64,000 nt of DNA, from assembly GCF_036226665.1 (NCBI RefSeq), contig NZ_CP109007.1:7378001-7442000 (forward strand), read 5' to 3'. The notes under the pieces are model-generated. The model was not told the DNA's origin, made no database searches, and saw only the letters and a program-made list of their open reading frames with translations. Both the position numbers and the translations under genes were made by a program. Below, piece by piece: positions 50,437 to 59,592 of the stretch (positions are counted from its first letter, which is position 1; each line of letters opens with the position of its first letter). Source of the stretch: Streptomyces sp. NBC_00691. GTDB taxonomy: Bacteria > Actinomycetota > Actinomycetes > Streptomycetales > Streptomycetaceae.

Positions 50437-50582
50437 CGGCGTGTTCCTCCAGGAGTTACTCGGTTCCATGAGGGATTCGGAGCCGGCGGCCCGGCGGACG
50501 GGTCGCGCGGAGGTTTTTTCCGCACAGCGCCGCCGGCCGAGGCGCGACTGCCGATCCTCATCACCCATTCGGGTGGAGGGAG

Positions 50583-50609
50583 CCATCCGGACGCGGCCGC
50601 GCACCGAAT
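50583..50609 (+). promoter_or_regulatory. SigK-type promoter of the fasciclin gene
   Basis: CCATCC (50583-50588), 15-base spacer, CCGAAT (50604-50609). I recall the mycobacterial SigK consensus as -35 CCATCC and -10 CCGAATC. A second CCGAAT occurs on the opposite strand at 50567-50572 facing sigK, which would allow autoregulation. Confidence 0.65.
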
Positions 50610-50657
50610 GACTGGTGTGGGCCGCCGACCGGCGGACCCGAAGCCCCAGGAGTGATC

Positions 50658-51287
50658 ATGAACACCCAGACCTACCGTCGCGCCGCCGTCGCCGTGACCG
50701 CCGCCGTGCTGCTGCCGCTGGGCCTCACCGCCTGTTCGGCCGAGGCGAGCGGTGACGGAGCGGCGGCTCCCGCGGCGGCCTCCTCGCAGTCGACCGCGAC
50801 CGCCACGACGGCCGACGGCCCCTTCGGCCCCGGGTGCGCGTCGGTGCCGAAGGACGGCGCCGGTTCCTTCGCCGGTATGGCCAAGGACCCGGTGGCCACG
50901 GCTGCCTCGAACAACCCCGAGCTGTCGACGCTGGTCACCGCCGTCAAGCAGGCAGGGCTTGTCGACACGCTGAACAACGCCGAGAACATCACGGTGTTCG
51001 CGCCGACCAACGCCGCCTTCGCCAAGATCCCGAAGGCCGACCTGGACAAGGTCCTCGCCGACAAGGCGATGCTGACGGACATCCTCACGTACCACGTCGT
51101 GGGCCAGAAGCTGACCCCGAAGCAGCTGGAGAACGGCTCCTTCGAGACCCTCCAGAAGAGCAAGCTGACCACCAAGGGCTCCGGCGAGTCCTTCACGGTC
51201 AACGACTCCGCGAAGGTGGTCTGCGGCAACGTCCCGACCGCCAACGCCACGGTCTACATCGTCGACACCGTGCTGATGCCTAAGTAG
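50658..51287 (+). CDS. fasciclin-domain lipoprotein (MPT70/83-like)
   Basis: A 209-residue lipoprotein. Lipobox GLTAC (Cys at about residue 26), an Ala/Ser/Thr linker, then one FAS1 domain: NNPELSTLVTAVKQAGLVDT, NITVFAPTNAAFAKIP, ILTYHVVGQKLTP and VYIVDTVLMPK. Two cysteines (GPGCAS, KVVCGN) match the MPT70/MPT83 disulfide. FAS1 proteins act in cell-surface contacts. ATG with AGGAG 5 bases ahead. It overlaps the end of the convergent MMPL gene by 8 bases. Confidence 0.93.
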   Translation: MNTQTYRRAAVAVTAAVLLPLGLTACSAEASGDGAAAPAAASSQSTATATTADGPFGPGCASVPKDGAGSFAGMAKDPVATAASNNPELSTLVTAVKQAGLVDTLNNAENITVFAPTNAAFAKIPKADLDKVLADKAMLTDILTYHVVGQKLTPKQLENGSFETLQKSKLTTKGSGESFTVNDSAKVVCGNVPTANATVYIVDTVLMPK

Positions 51288-53412
51288 GCCCGGCACCCTC
51301 CCGAGCGGTACCGCTGTTCTCCCGCCCCGTCGCGTCCCGGCTGAGCTCGCCCGGCCACCACGCGACGGGGCCGAGGTCCCGTACGAGCGCGGGCACGAGC
51401 AGCGAGCGGACGACGAGGGTGTCCAGGAGGACGCCGAACGCGACGATGAAGGCGATCTGCACCAAGAAGGCGAGCGGAATGACGCCCAGTGCCGCGAACG
51501 TGGCGGCGAGCACCACCCCGGCGGACGTGATGACGCCGCCGGTCGCGGTCAGTCCGCGCAGGACGCCCTCGCGGACCCCGTGCCGCAGCGACTCCTCCCG
51601 CACCCTGGACATCAGGAAGATGTTGTAGTCGACGCCGAGCGCGACCAGGAACACGAATCCGTACAGCGGGACCGAGGAGTCGGTGCCGCTGAAACCGAAG
51701 ACGTACCGGAAGACCAGGGCCGAGACACCGAGGGTGGCGAAGAAGTTCAGGGCCACCGTGGCCACGAGCAGCAGCGGCATCACGAGGGAGCGGAGAAGAC
51801 CCACGAGGATGGCCAGGATGACGGCGAGCACCACCGGCACGATGAGCATCCGGTCGCGCTCGGCGGTCCGCTGGGTGTCGTACCGCTGCGCCGTGTAGCC
51901 GCCGACGAGGGCGTCCGCCCCCGGCACCGCGTGCACGGACGTACGGAGCCGCGCCACCGCCGCCTTGGCCGCGTCGCTGTCGGCCGCGTCGGTCAGGGTG
52001 ACGTCGATCCGGACCCGTCCGTCGACGACCAGCGGGGCTCCGGCCCCCGGCCGGCCGGAGGTCGTGACGGCCGCGGCCGAGTCCACTCCCTCGACCCGCT
52101 CCGCGGCCTCGGTCACCCGGGCGGCCGTGTCCGCGTCGGCGATCACGATCGCGGGGTTGCCCGCGCCACCGGGGAAGTGCCGTCCGAGCTGCTCCTGCGC
52201 GGCGACGGAGGGGGCGTCGTTCACGAAGATCTCGTCGAGCGGGACCCCCTTGGACTCCAGGACCGGCGCGAACGCGGCGCAGGCGAGCAGCCCGGCGAGG
52301 GTCGCCGCCCACACCTTGCGGGGAGCTCGGTCCACCAGCGAGGCCACACGGCGCCAGATCCCGTGGCCGCCGCCCTCGGACTCGGACGGGCGGGGACGGG
52401 AGGGCCAGTACGCGGCGCGGCCGAGCAGGACCAGGACGGCGGGCAGGAAGGTCAGCGTGCTGAGCACGGCGCAGACGATGCCGATGGCGCCCACCGGGCC
52501 GAGGGCCCGGTTGTTGGTCAGATCGCTGAACAGCAGCGCGAGCAGGGCGAGCGCGACGGTGGCCGCACTGGCCGTGATGGGGCCGGCGGACTGGCGCAGC
52601 GCCGCGCGCATGGCGGGGACACGCTCTCCGTCGAGTCGGGCGAGCTCCTCGCGGTAGCGGGCGGCGAGGAGCAGCGCGTAGTCGGTGGCGGCGCCGATGA
52701 CCAGGATCGACAGGATGCCCTGCACCTGTCCGTCGACCCGGACGACGTCGTGGTCGGCGAGCACGTACACGACGGCGCAGGCGAGTGCGAGTGCGAGCAC
52801 CGCGCCGACGATGATGATCAGGGGCAGCAGCACGCTGCGGTACACGAGCAGCAGGATGAGCAGCACGGTGACCAGCGCGACCATGAGCAGCAGTCCGTCG
52901 ATGCCGGCGAAGGCGTCCGACAGATCGGCCTGGGTGGCGGCGGGACCGGCGAGCCACACGGTCGTCCCGGGCACGGAGGAGGCCGCCTTGTCGATCTCCG
53001 CCAGCGTGGGCGCGAGCTCGTCGCCGAGGTCGGGGCGGAGCTGGACGACTCCGCGCAGCGCCTCACCGTCCTCGGAGGGGAGGGCCGGGGTCGGGGTGCC
53101 GACGACACCGGGCCGCCCGGTGAGCGTGGCCAGCGCACGCGTGGCCGCGGAGCGGGTCTCGGCGTCGATCGGCGCGCCGCCGGGTGAGGTCCAGACGACG
53201 AGCGCGGGAAGCGTCTCGTCCTGGCGGAAGGCCCGCTGGGCCTCGATCACCCGGGTGGACTCGGCGCTTTGGGGGAGAAAGGCGGCCTGGTCGTTGGTGG
53301 CCACCTCTCCGAGCTTGCCCGCGTACGGGCCGAGCCCGCCGCCGACGGCGAGCCAGAGGACGAGCAGGACGAGGGGCAGCAGTCGGGCGGCCCATCGTGT
53401 GGGGCGGGGCAT
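51280..53412 (-). CDS. MMPL-family RND transporter
   Basis: A 710-residue proton-driven membrane exporter with 12 helices in two repeats, and two large extracytoplasmic loops (about 35-170 and 375-520). Repeat motifs ILVIGAATDYALLLAAR and FLVALGVDYNIFLMSR contain the proton-relay Asp-Tyr pairs typical of MmpL proteins. The ATG at MPRPTRWAARLL has GGAG ahead, and a GTG 10 codons upstream is less likely. It probably exports a lipid or antibiotic-like compound. A dyad lies about 60 bases upstream. Confidence 0.93.
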   Translation of the reverse strand: MPRPTRWAARLLPLVLLVLWLAVGGGLGPYAGKLGEVATNDQAAFLPQSAESTRVIEAQRAFRQDETLPALVVWTSPGGAPIDAETRSAATRALATLTGRPGVVGTPTPALPSEDGEALRGVVQLRPDLGDELAPTLAEIDKAASSVPGTTVWLAGPAATQADLSDAFAGIDGLLLMVALVTVLLILLLVYRSVLLPLIIIVGAVLALALACAVVYVLADHDVVRVDGQVQGILSILVIGAATDYALLLAARYREELARLDGERVPAMRAALRQSAGPITASAATVALALLALLFSDLTNNRALGPVGAIGIVCAVLSTLTFLPAVLVLLGRAAYWPSRPRPSESEGGGHGIWRRVASLVDRAPRKVWAATLAGLLACAAFAPVLESKGVPLDEIFVNDAPSVAAQEQLGRHFPGGAGNPAIVIADADTAARVTEAAERVEGVDSAAAVTTSGRPGAGAPLVVDGRVRIDVTLTDAADSDAAKAAVARLRTSVHAVPGADALVGGYTAQRYDTQRTAERDRMLIVPVVLAVILAILVGLLRSLVMPLLLVATVALNFFATLGVSALVFRYVFGFSGTDSSVPLYGFVFLVALGVDYNIFLMSRVREESLRHGVREGVLRGLTATGGVITSAGVVLAATFAALGVIPLAFLVQIAFIVAFGVLLDTLVVRSLLVPALVRDLGPVAWWPGELSRDATGRENSGTAREGAGPT

Positions 53413-53738
53413 ACGGACTCCAGGGCAGGGGTCTGTCGACACGGAAGAAGTGTCTCAAGGAGAAAGAATCTCAATGATTGAGAGAGATTGAAACACGGGG
53501 AAGCCCCGTGAGGGAGCAGGGGGGTGCCGGGCTCGCCGGGCGAGTGGGCGGAGAAGGGCGCGCCGGGGGTGCCGACGGGCCGGCCGTCCGCTGGTCCGGC
53601 CGCCGGTCCGCCCGCCCGCCCACCGGGCCGGCGACGGGTGGGCGGCGGCCCTGGGCATGGGCCGTCGGGGCCGTGACGGGCCGGGACTCGACCGGTCGCC
53701 GGCGGACGACGGGCTCGGCGGGGCGCCGGGGGCCTCGG
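53413..53738. other. 326-base intergenic region upstream of the MMPL gene
   Basis: An AT-richer segment near 53455-53495 holds a perfect dyad (listed separately). The remaining 240 bases toward the MarR gene end are GC-rich with many CGG/CCG runs and no convincing gene on either strand. Confidence 0.5.
53469..53483. promoter_or_regulatory. operator-like dyad upstream of the MMPL gene
   Basis: TCTCAATgATTGAGA is perfectly symmetric with 7-bp arms. A further half-copy AGATTGA follows at 53485-53491 and an upstream GTCTCAAG at 53452-53459. This is the usual form of a TetR or MarR operator. The nearby MarR protein is a candidate binder. Confidence 0.6.
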
Positions 53739-54233
53739 TCAGCGGCGGGGGACGTGCAGGTCGCCGAGTTCCTCGTTCAGCGCGTCCAGGAAGCGCACGG
53801 CCGCGGCCAGCTCCTCCGCGTCGAACCGCAACCGGGCCCGCTCCGCCGCCTGCGCCAGCGGCATGAAGTAGCTGCGCGCGGCGGCCTTCGCCCCCTCGGC
53901 GTAGTGCACGTGCACGACCCTGCGATCGGCGCTCTCCCGGGAGCGGCGGATGTGCCCGGCCCGTTCGAGCCGGTCGAGACAGGCCGTGACCGCGCCCGAG
54001 GTCAGCCCCAGGTGCTCCCGCAGCCGGCCCGGCGTCAGCGGCTCCGGGCTGTCCAGGACGACCGAGAGCGCCTGCACGTCCGTGGGATGCAGTCCCTGCG
54101 CGAGCGCGAAACCATGGACCAGTCGGTTGATCTCACCGTTCGTCCGTCGCAGCGCGCGGGCGAAACTCAGCGCATCACCCGGCACGCCCCCGGGCGCGGT
54201 CCCACCGGTCTCGGGTTCCTCTGTACTGGCCAC
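53739..54233 (-). CDS. MarR-family regulator
   Basis: A 164-residue winged-helix regulator. The DNA-binding part reads LTPGRLREHLGLTSGAVTACLDRLERAGHIRRSRESADRR, quoted in parts as HLGLTSGAVTACLDRLE and then ADRRVVHVHY for the wing. GTG start just after TATAGG, so the transcript may be leaderless. It is divergent from the SDR-DUF2867 gene and upstream (326 bases) of the MMPL gene on the same strand. It could control either. Confidence 0.9.
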   Translation of the reverse strand: MASTEEPETGGTAPGGVPGDALSFARALRRTNGEINRLVHGFALAQGLHPTDVQALSVVLDSPEPLTPGRLREHLGLTSGAVTACLDRLERAGHIRRSRESADRRVVHVHYAEGAKAAARSYFMPLAQAAERARLRFDAEELAAAVRFLDALNEELGDLHVPRR

Positions 54234-54430
54234 ACGATCAGCCTATAGATACCGGCCGGTGCATCCGCGGCGGCCGCACCTCCGGAAGAGAACAGGTGGA
54301 AGCTCGAACCCCCGGCCGGTGGGGCAGCGTGGCACCCGCGCCGCCGACGCCCCCACCGACGACGCGTCTCCACCGGAACGCGTCTTCACCGGCGGACGGA
54401 CCTCCACCGACGACGGAACGGAGCAGATCC

Positions 54431-56119
54431 ATGAGCGACGCGTCAGGGCACGAGTCCCCGGGACCGCTGTGCCTGGTCACCGGTGCCAGCGGCTACATCG
54501 GCGGCCGCCTCGTCCCCGAACTCCTGGAGGCCGGATTCCGGGTGCGGTGCCTGGCCCGTACGCCCGCGAAACTGCGCGACCACCCCTGGGCCGGGGAGGT
54601 GGAGGTCGTCCGGGGCGACGTCACCGACGCCGAGACCCTCGTTCCCGCCTTCCAGGACGTCGACGTCGCGTACTACCTGGTGCACGCCCTGGGCGCCGGG
54701 CACGGCTTCGAGCGCACCGACCGCGCGGCGGCCCGGAACTTCGCCCGGCAGGCCCGCGCGGCCGGGGTCGGTCGCATCGTCTACCTCGGCGGCCTCACCC
54801 CGCGCGGCGTGCCCGACCAGGAGCTCTCGCCGCACCTGCGGTCACGCACCGAGGTGGGCCGCATCCTCCTGGAATCGGGAGTCCCCACCACGGTGCTCCG
54901 CGCCGCCGTCATCATCGGATCCGGCTCGGCCTCGTTCGAGATGCTCCGGTACCTCACCGAACGCCTGCCGGTGATGGTCACCCCGAGCTGGGTCCGCACC
55001 CGGATCCAGCCGATCGCCGTCCGGGACGTCCTCCGCTATCTCGTCGGCAGCGCGCGCATGCCCGCTGAGGTCAGCCGGGCCTTCGACATCGGCGGCCCCG
55101 ACATCCTCACCTACCTCGGCATGATGCGCCGCTACGCCGCCGTCGCCGGACTGCCCCGGCGGCTCATCTTCCCCGTGCCGGTCCTCACCCCCCGGCTGTC
55201 CAGCCACTGGATCGGCCTCGTCACCCCGGTGCCCCGGTCCATCGCCCGCCCGCTCGCGGAGTCGCTCCGGCACGAAGTCGTCTGCGACGAGCACGACATC
55301 GCCGACTGGGTGCCGGACCCGCCCGGCGCCCCGCTCAGCTTCGAACGGGCCCTCGCCCTCGCCCTCCAACGGGTCCGCGAGGCGAAGACCACCACCCGCT
55401 GGTCCTCCGCTTCGATCCCCGGCGCCCCGAGCGATCCCCTGCCCACCGACCCGGACTGGGCGGGCGGCAGCCTCTACACCGACGAGCGCGAACTCACCGT
55501 CGACGCCTCGCCGCAGGCGCTGTGGCGGGTCGTCGAGGGCGTCGGCGGGGAGAACGGCTGGTACTCCTTCCCCCTCGCCTGGGCCGTTCGCGGCTGGGTC
55601 GACCGGCTCGTCGGAGGCGTCGGGCTGCGCCGGGGCCGGCGCGACGCCCTGCACCTGAGGGCCGGTGACTCGCTGGACTTCTGGCGGGTGGAGGAGATCG
55701 AACGGGGCCGGCTGCTGCGGCTGCGCGCCGAGATGAGGCTCCCCGGGCTCGCCTGGCTGGAGATGTACGCCGAACGTGACGACGACGGGGCGACGCGCTA
55801 CCGCCAGCGGGCCCTGTTCCACCCCCGCGGTCTGGCCGGCCACGCCTACTGGTGGAGCGTCGCGCCGTTCCACGCCGTGGTCTTCGGCGGCATGGCCCGC
55901 AACATCGCGTCGACGGCGGAGGCGAGCGAGGCGGCGGGCAACGGCGCCCCCTCGTCCGCGTCCGCCCCCTCGTCCGCCCCCTCGCTCGCGTCCGACGCCC
56001 CGCTCGCGTCCGGACCGGCGCCCGCGTCCGACCCCGCGTCCTCGCGGGGTTCGTCGCCGTCGCCGGGGTCGTCGTCCGCCCCGTCACCCGCATCCGGCGC
56101 GCCCCCGAAGGGCGAATGA
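54431..56119 (+). CDS. SDR-DUF2867 fusion protein
   Basis: A 562-residue protein. The N-terminal extended SDR/NmrA-like domain (VTGASGYIGGRLVPELLEAG) covers about 1-330. DUF2867 follows (about 345-500, with YTDERELTVDASPQALWRVV and SLDFWRVEEIERGRLLRLRAE shortened here to SLDFWRVEEIERG). A 60-residue Ser/Ala/Pro-rich tail ends the protein. The ATG at MSDASGHESPG was chosen over an upstream open frame. In many actinobacteria this fusion lies beside photolyase genes. Here the photolyase starts 80 bases downstream on the same strand. Function unknown. Confidence 0.9.
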   Translation: MSDASGHESPGPLCLVTGASGYIGGRLVPELLEAGFRVRCLARTPAKLRDHPWAGEVEVVRGDVTDAETLVPAFQDVDVAYYLVHALGAGHGFERTDRAAARNFARQARAAGVGRIVYLGGLTPRGVPDQELSPHLRSRTEVGRILLESGVPTTVLRAAVIIGSGSASFEMLRYLTERLPVMVTPSWVRTRIQPIAVRDVLRYLVGSARMPAEVSRAFDIGGPDILTYLGMMRRYAAVAGLPRRLIFPVPVLTPRLSSHWIGLVTPVPRSIARPLAESLRHEVVCDEHDIADWVPDPPGAPLSFERALALALQRVREAKTTTRWSSASIPGAPSDPLPTDPDWAGGSLYTDERELTVDASPQALWRVVEGVGGENGWYSFPLAWAVRGWVDRLVGGVGLRRGRRDALHLRAGDSLDFWRVEEIERGRLLRLRAEMRLPGLAWLEMYAERDDDGATRYRQRALFHPRGLAGHAYWWSVAPFHAVVFGGMARNIASTAEASEAAGNGAPSSASAPSSAPSLASDAPLASGPAPASDPASSRGSSPSPGSSSAPSPASGAPPKGE

Positions 56120-56198
56120 CCTCCGCACGTCAGTACAGCGACCCACCGGGCAGGCGCCTCGCCGAGCCGGTCGGTGACCCCACGCCAGGAGCGGTGCC

Positions 56199-57572
56199 AT
56201 GAACGTCTCGGTCGTCCTGTTCACCTCGGACCTCCGCGTCCACGACCATCCCCCGCTGCGCGCCGCGCTGGGCCGGGGGAACGAGGTCGTCCCGCTGTTC
56301 GTACGGGATCCGGCCGTGGCCCGGGCGGGCCAGGCGGCGCCCAACCGGGACGCGTTCCTCGCGGACTGCCTCGACTCCCTCGACGCAGGACTGCGCGAGC
56401 GCGGCGGCCGGCTCGTGGTGCGCTCGGGCGACCCCGTCGACGAGGTGCGCGCGGTCGTGCGGGAGGCCGACGCCGACGAGGTCCACATGGCGGCCGGCTG
56501 CAGCGGGTTCGCGCGGCGCCGCGAGGACCGCCTGCGGCACGCGCTGGAGGCGGACGGGCGGCGCCTGTACGTCCACGACGCCGTCGTCACCGCGCTGCCC
56601 ACGGGTGCCGTGACTCCGGGCGGTTCGGACCACTACGCGGTCTTCACCCCGTACTTCAACCGCTGGTCCCGTGAACGGCTCCGCGAGCCGCTCGCCGCCC
56701 CACGGGTGATCCGGACCCCCCGGGGCGTCCGCTCCGAGAAGCTGCCGGCCCGCGCGGACGTGTCGGCCGTCTCGCAGGGTCTCGCCACCGGCGGCGAGCA
56801 GGAGGGCAGGAAGCGGCTGACCGACTGGCTGGCCCGGGGCGTCGACACCTACGAGGAGGGCCACGACGACCTCGCGGGCGACGTGACGTCCCGCCTCTCG
56901 CCGTACCTCCACTTCGGCGCCGTCTCGGCGGCCGAGGCGGTCCACCGTGCCCGGTCGCGGGGCGGGGCGGGCGCCGAGGCGTTCGTGCGCCAGCTCTGCT
57001 GGCGCGACTTCCACCACCAGGTCCTCGCCGCACGCCCCGACGCCGCCGCCGAGGACTACCGCACCCGTCACGACCGCTGGCGGCGCGGGAAGGAGGCGGA
57101 CGCCGACCTCCGGGCGTGGCGCGAGGGCCGCACCGGCTACCCCGTCGTCGACGCCGCGATGCGCCAGCTCGCCCACGAGGGCTGGATGCACAACCGGGGG
57201 CGGCTGCTCACCGCCTCGTTCCTGACCAAGACCCTGTACATCGACTGGCGCGAGGGAGCGCGGCACTTCCTGGAACTCCTGGTCGACGGCGATGTCGCCA
57301 ACAACCAGCTCAACTGGCAGTGGATGGCCGGCACGGGCACGGACAGCCGCCCCAACCGGGTGCTCAACCCGGTGATCCAGGGCAAGCGGTACGACCCGGA
57401 CGGCGCGTACGTAAGGCGCTGGCTGCCGGAGCTCGCCGGGCTCGAAGGCCCCGCGGTCCACGAGCCGTGGAAGCTGCCCGGGCTCGAACGGGCCCGGTAC
57501 GACTACCCGGACCCCGTCGTCGAACTCTCCGACGGCCTCGCCCGCTTCCGGCAGGCCCGCGGACAGGACTGA
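56199..57572 (+). CDS. phr: CPD photolyase
   Basis: A 457-residue class I cyclobutane pyrimidine dimer photolyase that uses FADH- and blue light to split dimers. The antenna domain starts VVLFTSDLRVHDHPPLRAAL. The FAD domain has LSPYLHFGAVSAAEAVHRAR, FVRQLCWRDFHHQVL, MRQLAHEGWMHNRGRLLTAS and the NNQLNWQWMAGTGTDSRPNR stretch. The electron-transfer tryptophans fall in WRDF, GWMH and WQWM. AGGAG precedes the ATG. Probably co-transcribed with the SDR-DUF2867 gene and convergent with the LitR-like gene. Confidence 0.95.
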   Translation: MNVSVVLFTSDLRVHDHPPLRAALGRGNEVVPLFVRDPAVARAGQAAPNRDAFLADCLDSLDAGLRERGGRLVVRSGDPVDEVRAVVREADADEVHMAAGCSGFARRREDRLRHALEADGRRLYVHDAVVTALPTGAVTPGGSDHYAVFTPYFNRWSRERLREPLAAPRVIRTPRGVRSEKLPARADVSAVSQGLATGGEQEGRKRLTDWLARGVDTYEEGHDDLAGDVTSRLSPYLHFGAVSAAEAVHRARSRGGAGAEAFVRQLCWRDFHHQVLAARPDAAAEDYRTRHDRWRRGKEADADLRAWREGRTGYPVVDAAMRQLAHEGWMHNRGRLLTASFLTKTLYIDWREGARHFLELLVDGDVANNQLNWQWMAGTGTDSRPNRVLNPVIQGKRYDPDGAYVRRWLPELAGLEGPAVHEPWKLPGLERARYDYPDPVVELSDGLARFRQARGQD

Positions 57573-57579
57573 GAGCCGC

Positions 57580-58569
57580 TCAGTCGCCTCCCGGACCGGC
57601 GGCGGCCCCCTCGCCGTCCCGTGCGGCGACGCACAGACCGCGCAGCAGGGACAGGGCCTCCCGCAGCCCCGAGGGGCGCAGCATCCCCGGCCCCAGCGTC
57701 CGCCCCGCCCAGCCGGGGCCCGCGAGGAGGACCGCCGTCCGGGACCGGGCGCCCCGGACGCCCCACGCGGTGTCCGCGACATGGTGAGCCAGGGGATGGT
57801 CCGCGGTCGAGCGCGCCTGGGCCCACAGGGCGACCGCGGCGGGACCCGTCCTCCGTACCGCCTGGTCGAGCGCCTCCGGGGGCACGGCCGCCCCGAACAT
57901 CAGGGTGGGGACACCGAGTTCGGCCAGCCCGGCGGCGAGCGCCTCCAGCGGGAGGGTGTGCTGCTCGTGCGGCACACAGGCGAGCAGCACCGGGGGAGTG
58001 CGCGCGCCCGAGGTCCTGGCACGCCCCGCCGCGCCGACCCGGCGCAAGGCCGTCGAGACGTGCCAGGACAGCAGGTGCTCCACCTCGACGTAACGGTCGT
58101 CCGAGGTCTCCCACTTGCGGCCCACGGCGTGCAGGGCGGGCGCCAGGACCTCCTCCCACGCGGTGACCAGGCCGTACCGCACGATCGTGGACTCCAGGAG
58201 CTCGTCCATGGCCCCCGAGTCCAGCCTGACGGCCGCGCGGCCCAGTCCCCGCAGCTCCCGTCGGACCTCGTCGAGGGTCGGCCCGGGGGCGGCGGGCGGG
58301 ACGGGCGTCTCCCCGGTCGCGGGCGGGGCTGTTACGGCTCCGGCCCGGGCGGCCCTGGCCGCCTCCGCCGGAGGGACCCCGGACGCCGTCAGCCGGCACA
58401 TCTCCTGGAGGACGGCGATGTCGTCGGGGCTCCACCGGCGGTGCCGGCCGCTCTCATGGGCGGCGGGGCCGATGCCGTAGCGCCGGTCCCAGGAGCGCAG
58501 GGTGGTGGGGGCGACACCGAGGCGGCGGGCGACCGCGCCACTGGTGAGGCCCGGCGAGAGTTCGCTCAT
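57580..58569 (-). CDS. litR: B12-binding MerR-family light regulator (LitR/CarH-like)
   Basis: A 329-residue regulator with an N-terminal MerR helix-turn-helix (SGAVARRLGVAPTTLRSWDR, then RYGIG) and a C-terminal cobalamin-binding region. A four-helix cap with WETSDDRYVEVEH (Trp153, Glu164, His165) resembles the adenosylcobalamin-capping motif of CarH. The Rossmann part has PHEQHTLPLE, where His204 would be the lower cobalt ligand in place of ExHxxG, with Gly replaced by Pro. LitR/CarH proteins repress in the dark and release DNA in light. The start MSELSPGLTS lacks a ribosome site and may be leaderless. Divergent from an ECF sigma gene and convergent with phr. Confidence 0.88.
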   Translation of the reverse strand: MSELSPGLTSGAVARRLGVAPTTLRSWDRRYGIGPAAHESGRHRRWSPDDIAVLQEMCRLTASGVPPAEAARAARAGAVTAPPATGETPVPPAAPGPTLDEVRRELRGLGRAAVRLDSGAMDELLESTIVRYGLVTAWEEVLAPALHAVGRKWETSDDRYVEVEHLLSWHVSTALRRVGAAGRARTSGARTPPVLLACVPHEQHTLPLEALAAGLAELGVPTLMFGAAVPPEALDQAVRRTGPAAVALWAQARSTADHPLAHHVADTAWGVRGARSRTAVLLAGPGWAGRTLGPGMLRPSGLREALSLLRGLCVAARDGEGAAAGPGGD

Positions 58570-58701
58570 GGGGTCCACGATACGACGCACAACCGTTGCG
58601 AATGGTGCGGGCACCGTGCCGGGACGGAGCCTGGGTGTGCCCCGTAAGGGACCCCGCCCGCCGACCGGTCACCGCCGGTCCCGGCCTGAGGAGCAGTCGC
58701 C

Positions 58702-59334
58702 ATGACCGCACCGAGCGTCGACACCCGGCCCCGGCTCCGGCTCGAGCCGCGGCCCCTGTCCGACCGCGAGGTCGCCGACGGGTTCGTGCGCGGCGACGAG
58801 CGCTGTCTGGCCGTCGCCCACGCCCGCTGGCACGGCCTCGTGCACACCCTCGCCGCCCGCACCCTCGGTGATGTCAGGGAGGCGGAGGACGTCGGCCAGC
58901 AGGTCTTCCTCGCGGCCTGGCGGGGCCGGGCCGGCTACCGGCCGGAGCGCGGTCCGTTCCCCGGCTGGCTCGTCGGCATCACCCGGCGGAAGATCGCCGA
59001 CGCGCTCGCGGCGCGTACCCGGCGCCGGGACCTGGTGCTCGCCGTGGGCGAGCGGCTGTCCCCCGACGGCGCGGCCGTCCCGGACCACGACAGGGTCGTC
59101 GAAAGGCTCGTGGTCACCGGCGAGCTCGCCAAGCTGCCCGCCGCGCAGCGCGAGGTCCTCGCCATGGCCTTCTACGGGGACCTCACCCAGGTGCAGATCG
59201 CCGAGCGCACCGGAATGCCGCTCGGCACCGTGAAGAGCCACGCACGGCGCGGCCTCGACCGGATGCGCCGCTCACTGACCGAGCCGCCGGCCGGCCGCGC
59301 CCCGGCCGACGCGGGCTGCGACCCCGCGGCCTGA
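58702..59334 (+). CDS. ECF sigma factor, possibly LitS-like
   Basis: A 210-residue ECF sigma factor. Region 2 reads TLAARTLGDVREAEDVGQQV, FLAAWRG and GWLVGITRRKIADAL. Region 4 reads LTQVQIAERTGMPLGTVKSH. GAGGAG stands 8 bases before the ATG. It is divergent from the LitR-like gene with a 132-base gap. In Streptomyces coelicolor LitR controls an ECF factor (LitS) for light-induced genes, and this arrangement suggests the same. No anti-sigma gene follows. Confidence 0.88.
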   Translation: MTAPSVDTRPRLRLEPRPLSDREVADGFVRGDERCLAVAHARWHGLVHTLAARTLGDVREAEDVGQQVFLAAWRGRAGYRPERGPFPGWLVGITRRKIADALAARTRRRDLVLAVGERLSPDGAAVPDHDRVVERLVVTGELAKLPAAQREVLAMAFYGDLTQVQIAERTGMPLGTVKSHARRGLDRMRRSLTEPPAGRAPADAGCDPAA

Positions 59335-59592
59335 GGCACCGGCGGCCCGGGGCACCGCGCGTCGCGGTCCGAGGCCTCACGTGCTGTGACCCCACGCCCT
59401 GAGACACCGCGCGCCGCCCCCGCCGAGTTCACCCCCGACGCGATCGCGCCGCGCCGTTGCCGCGTACCCCGGGCGCACCCCGGTACGGTGGCGCCGCGCG
59501 GGCGACGCGTGTCCGGCCGCCGGGAGCGCGCCGCCGTCCACCTTCCAGGTGAATCGACCCGTCCCGACCGCCTCCGACGCCGAATGAGGAGC

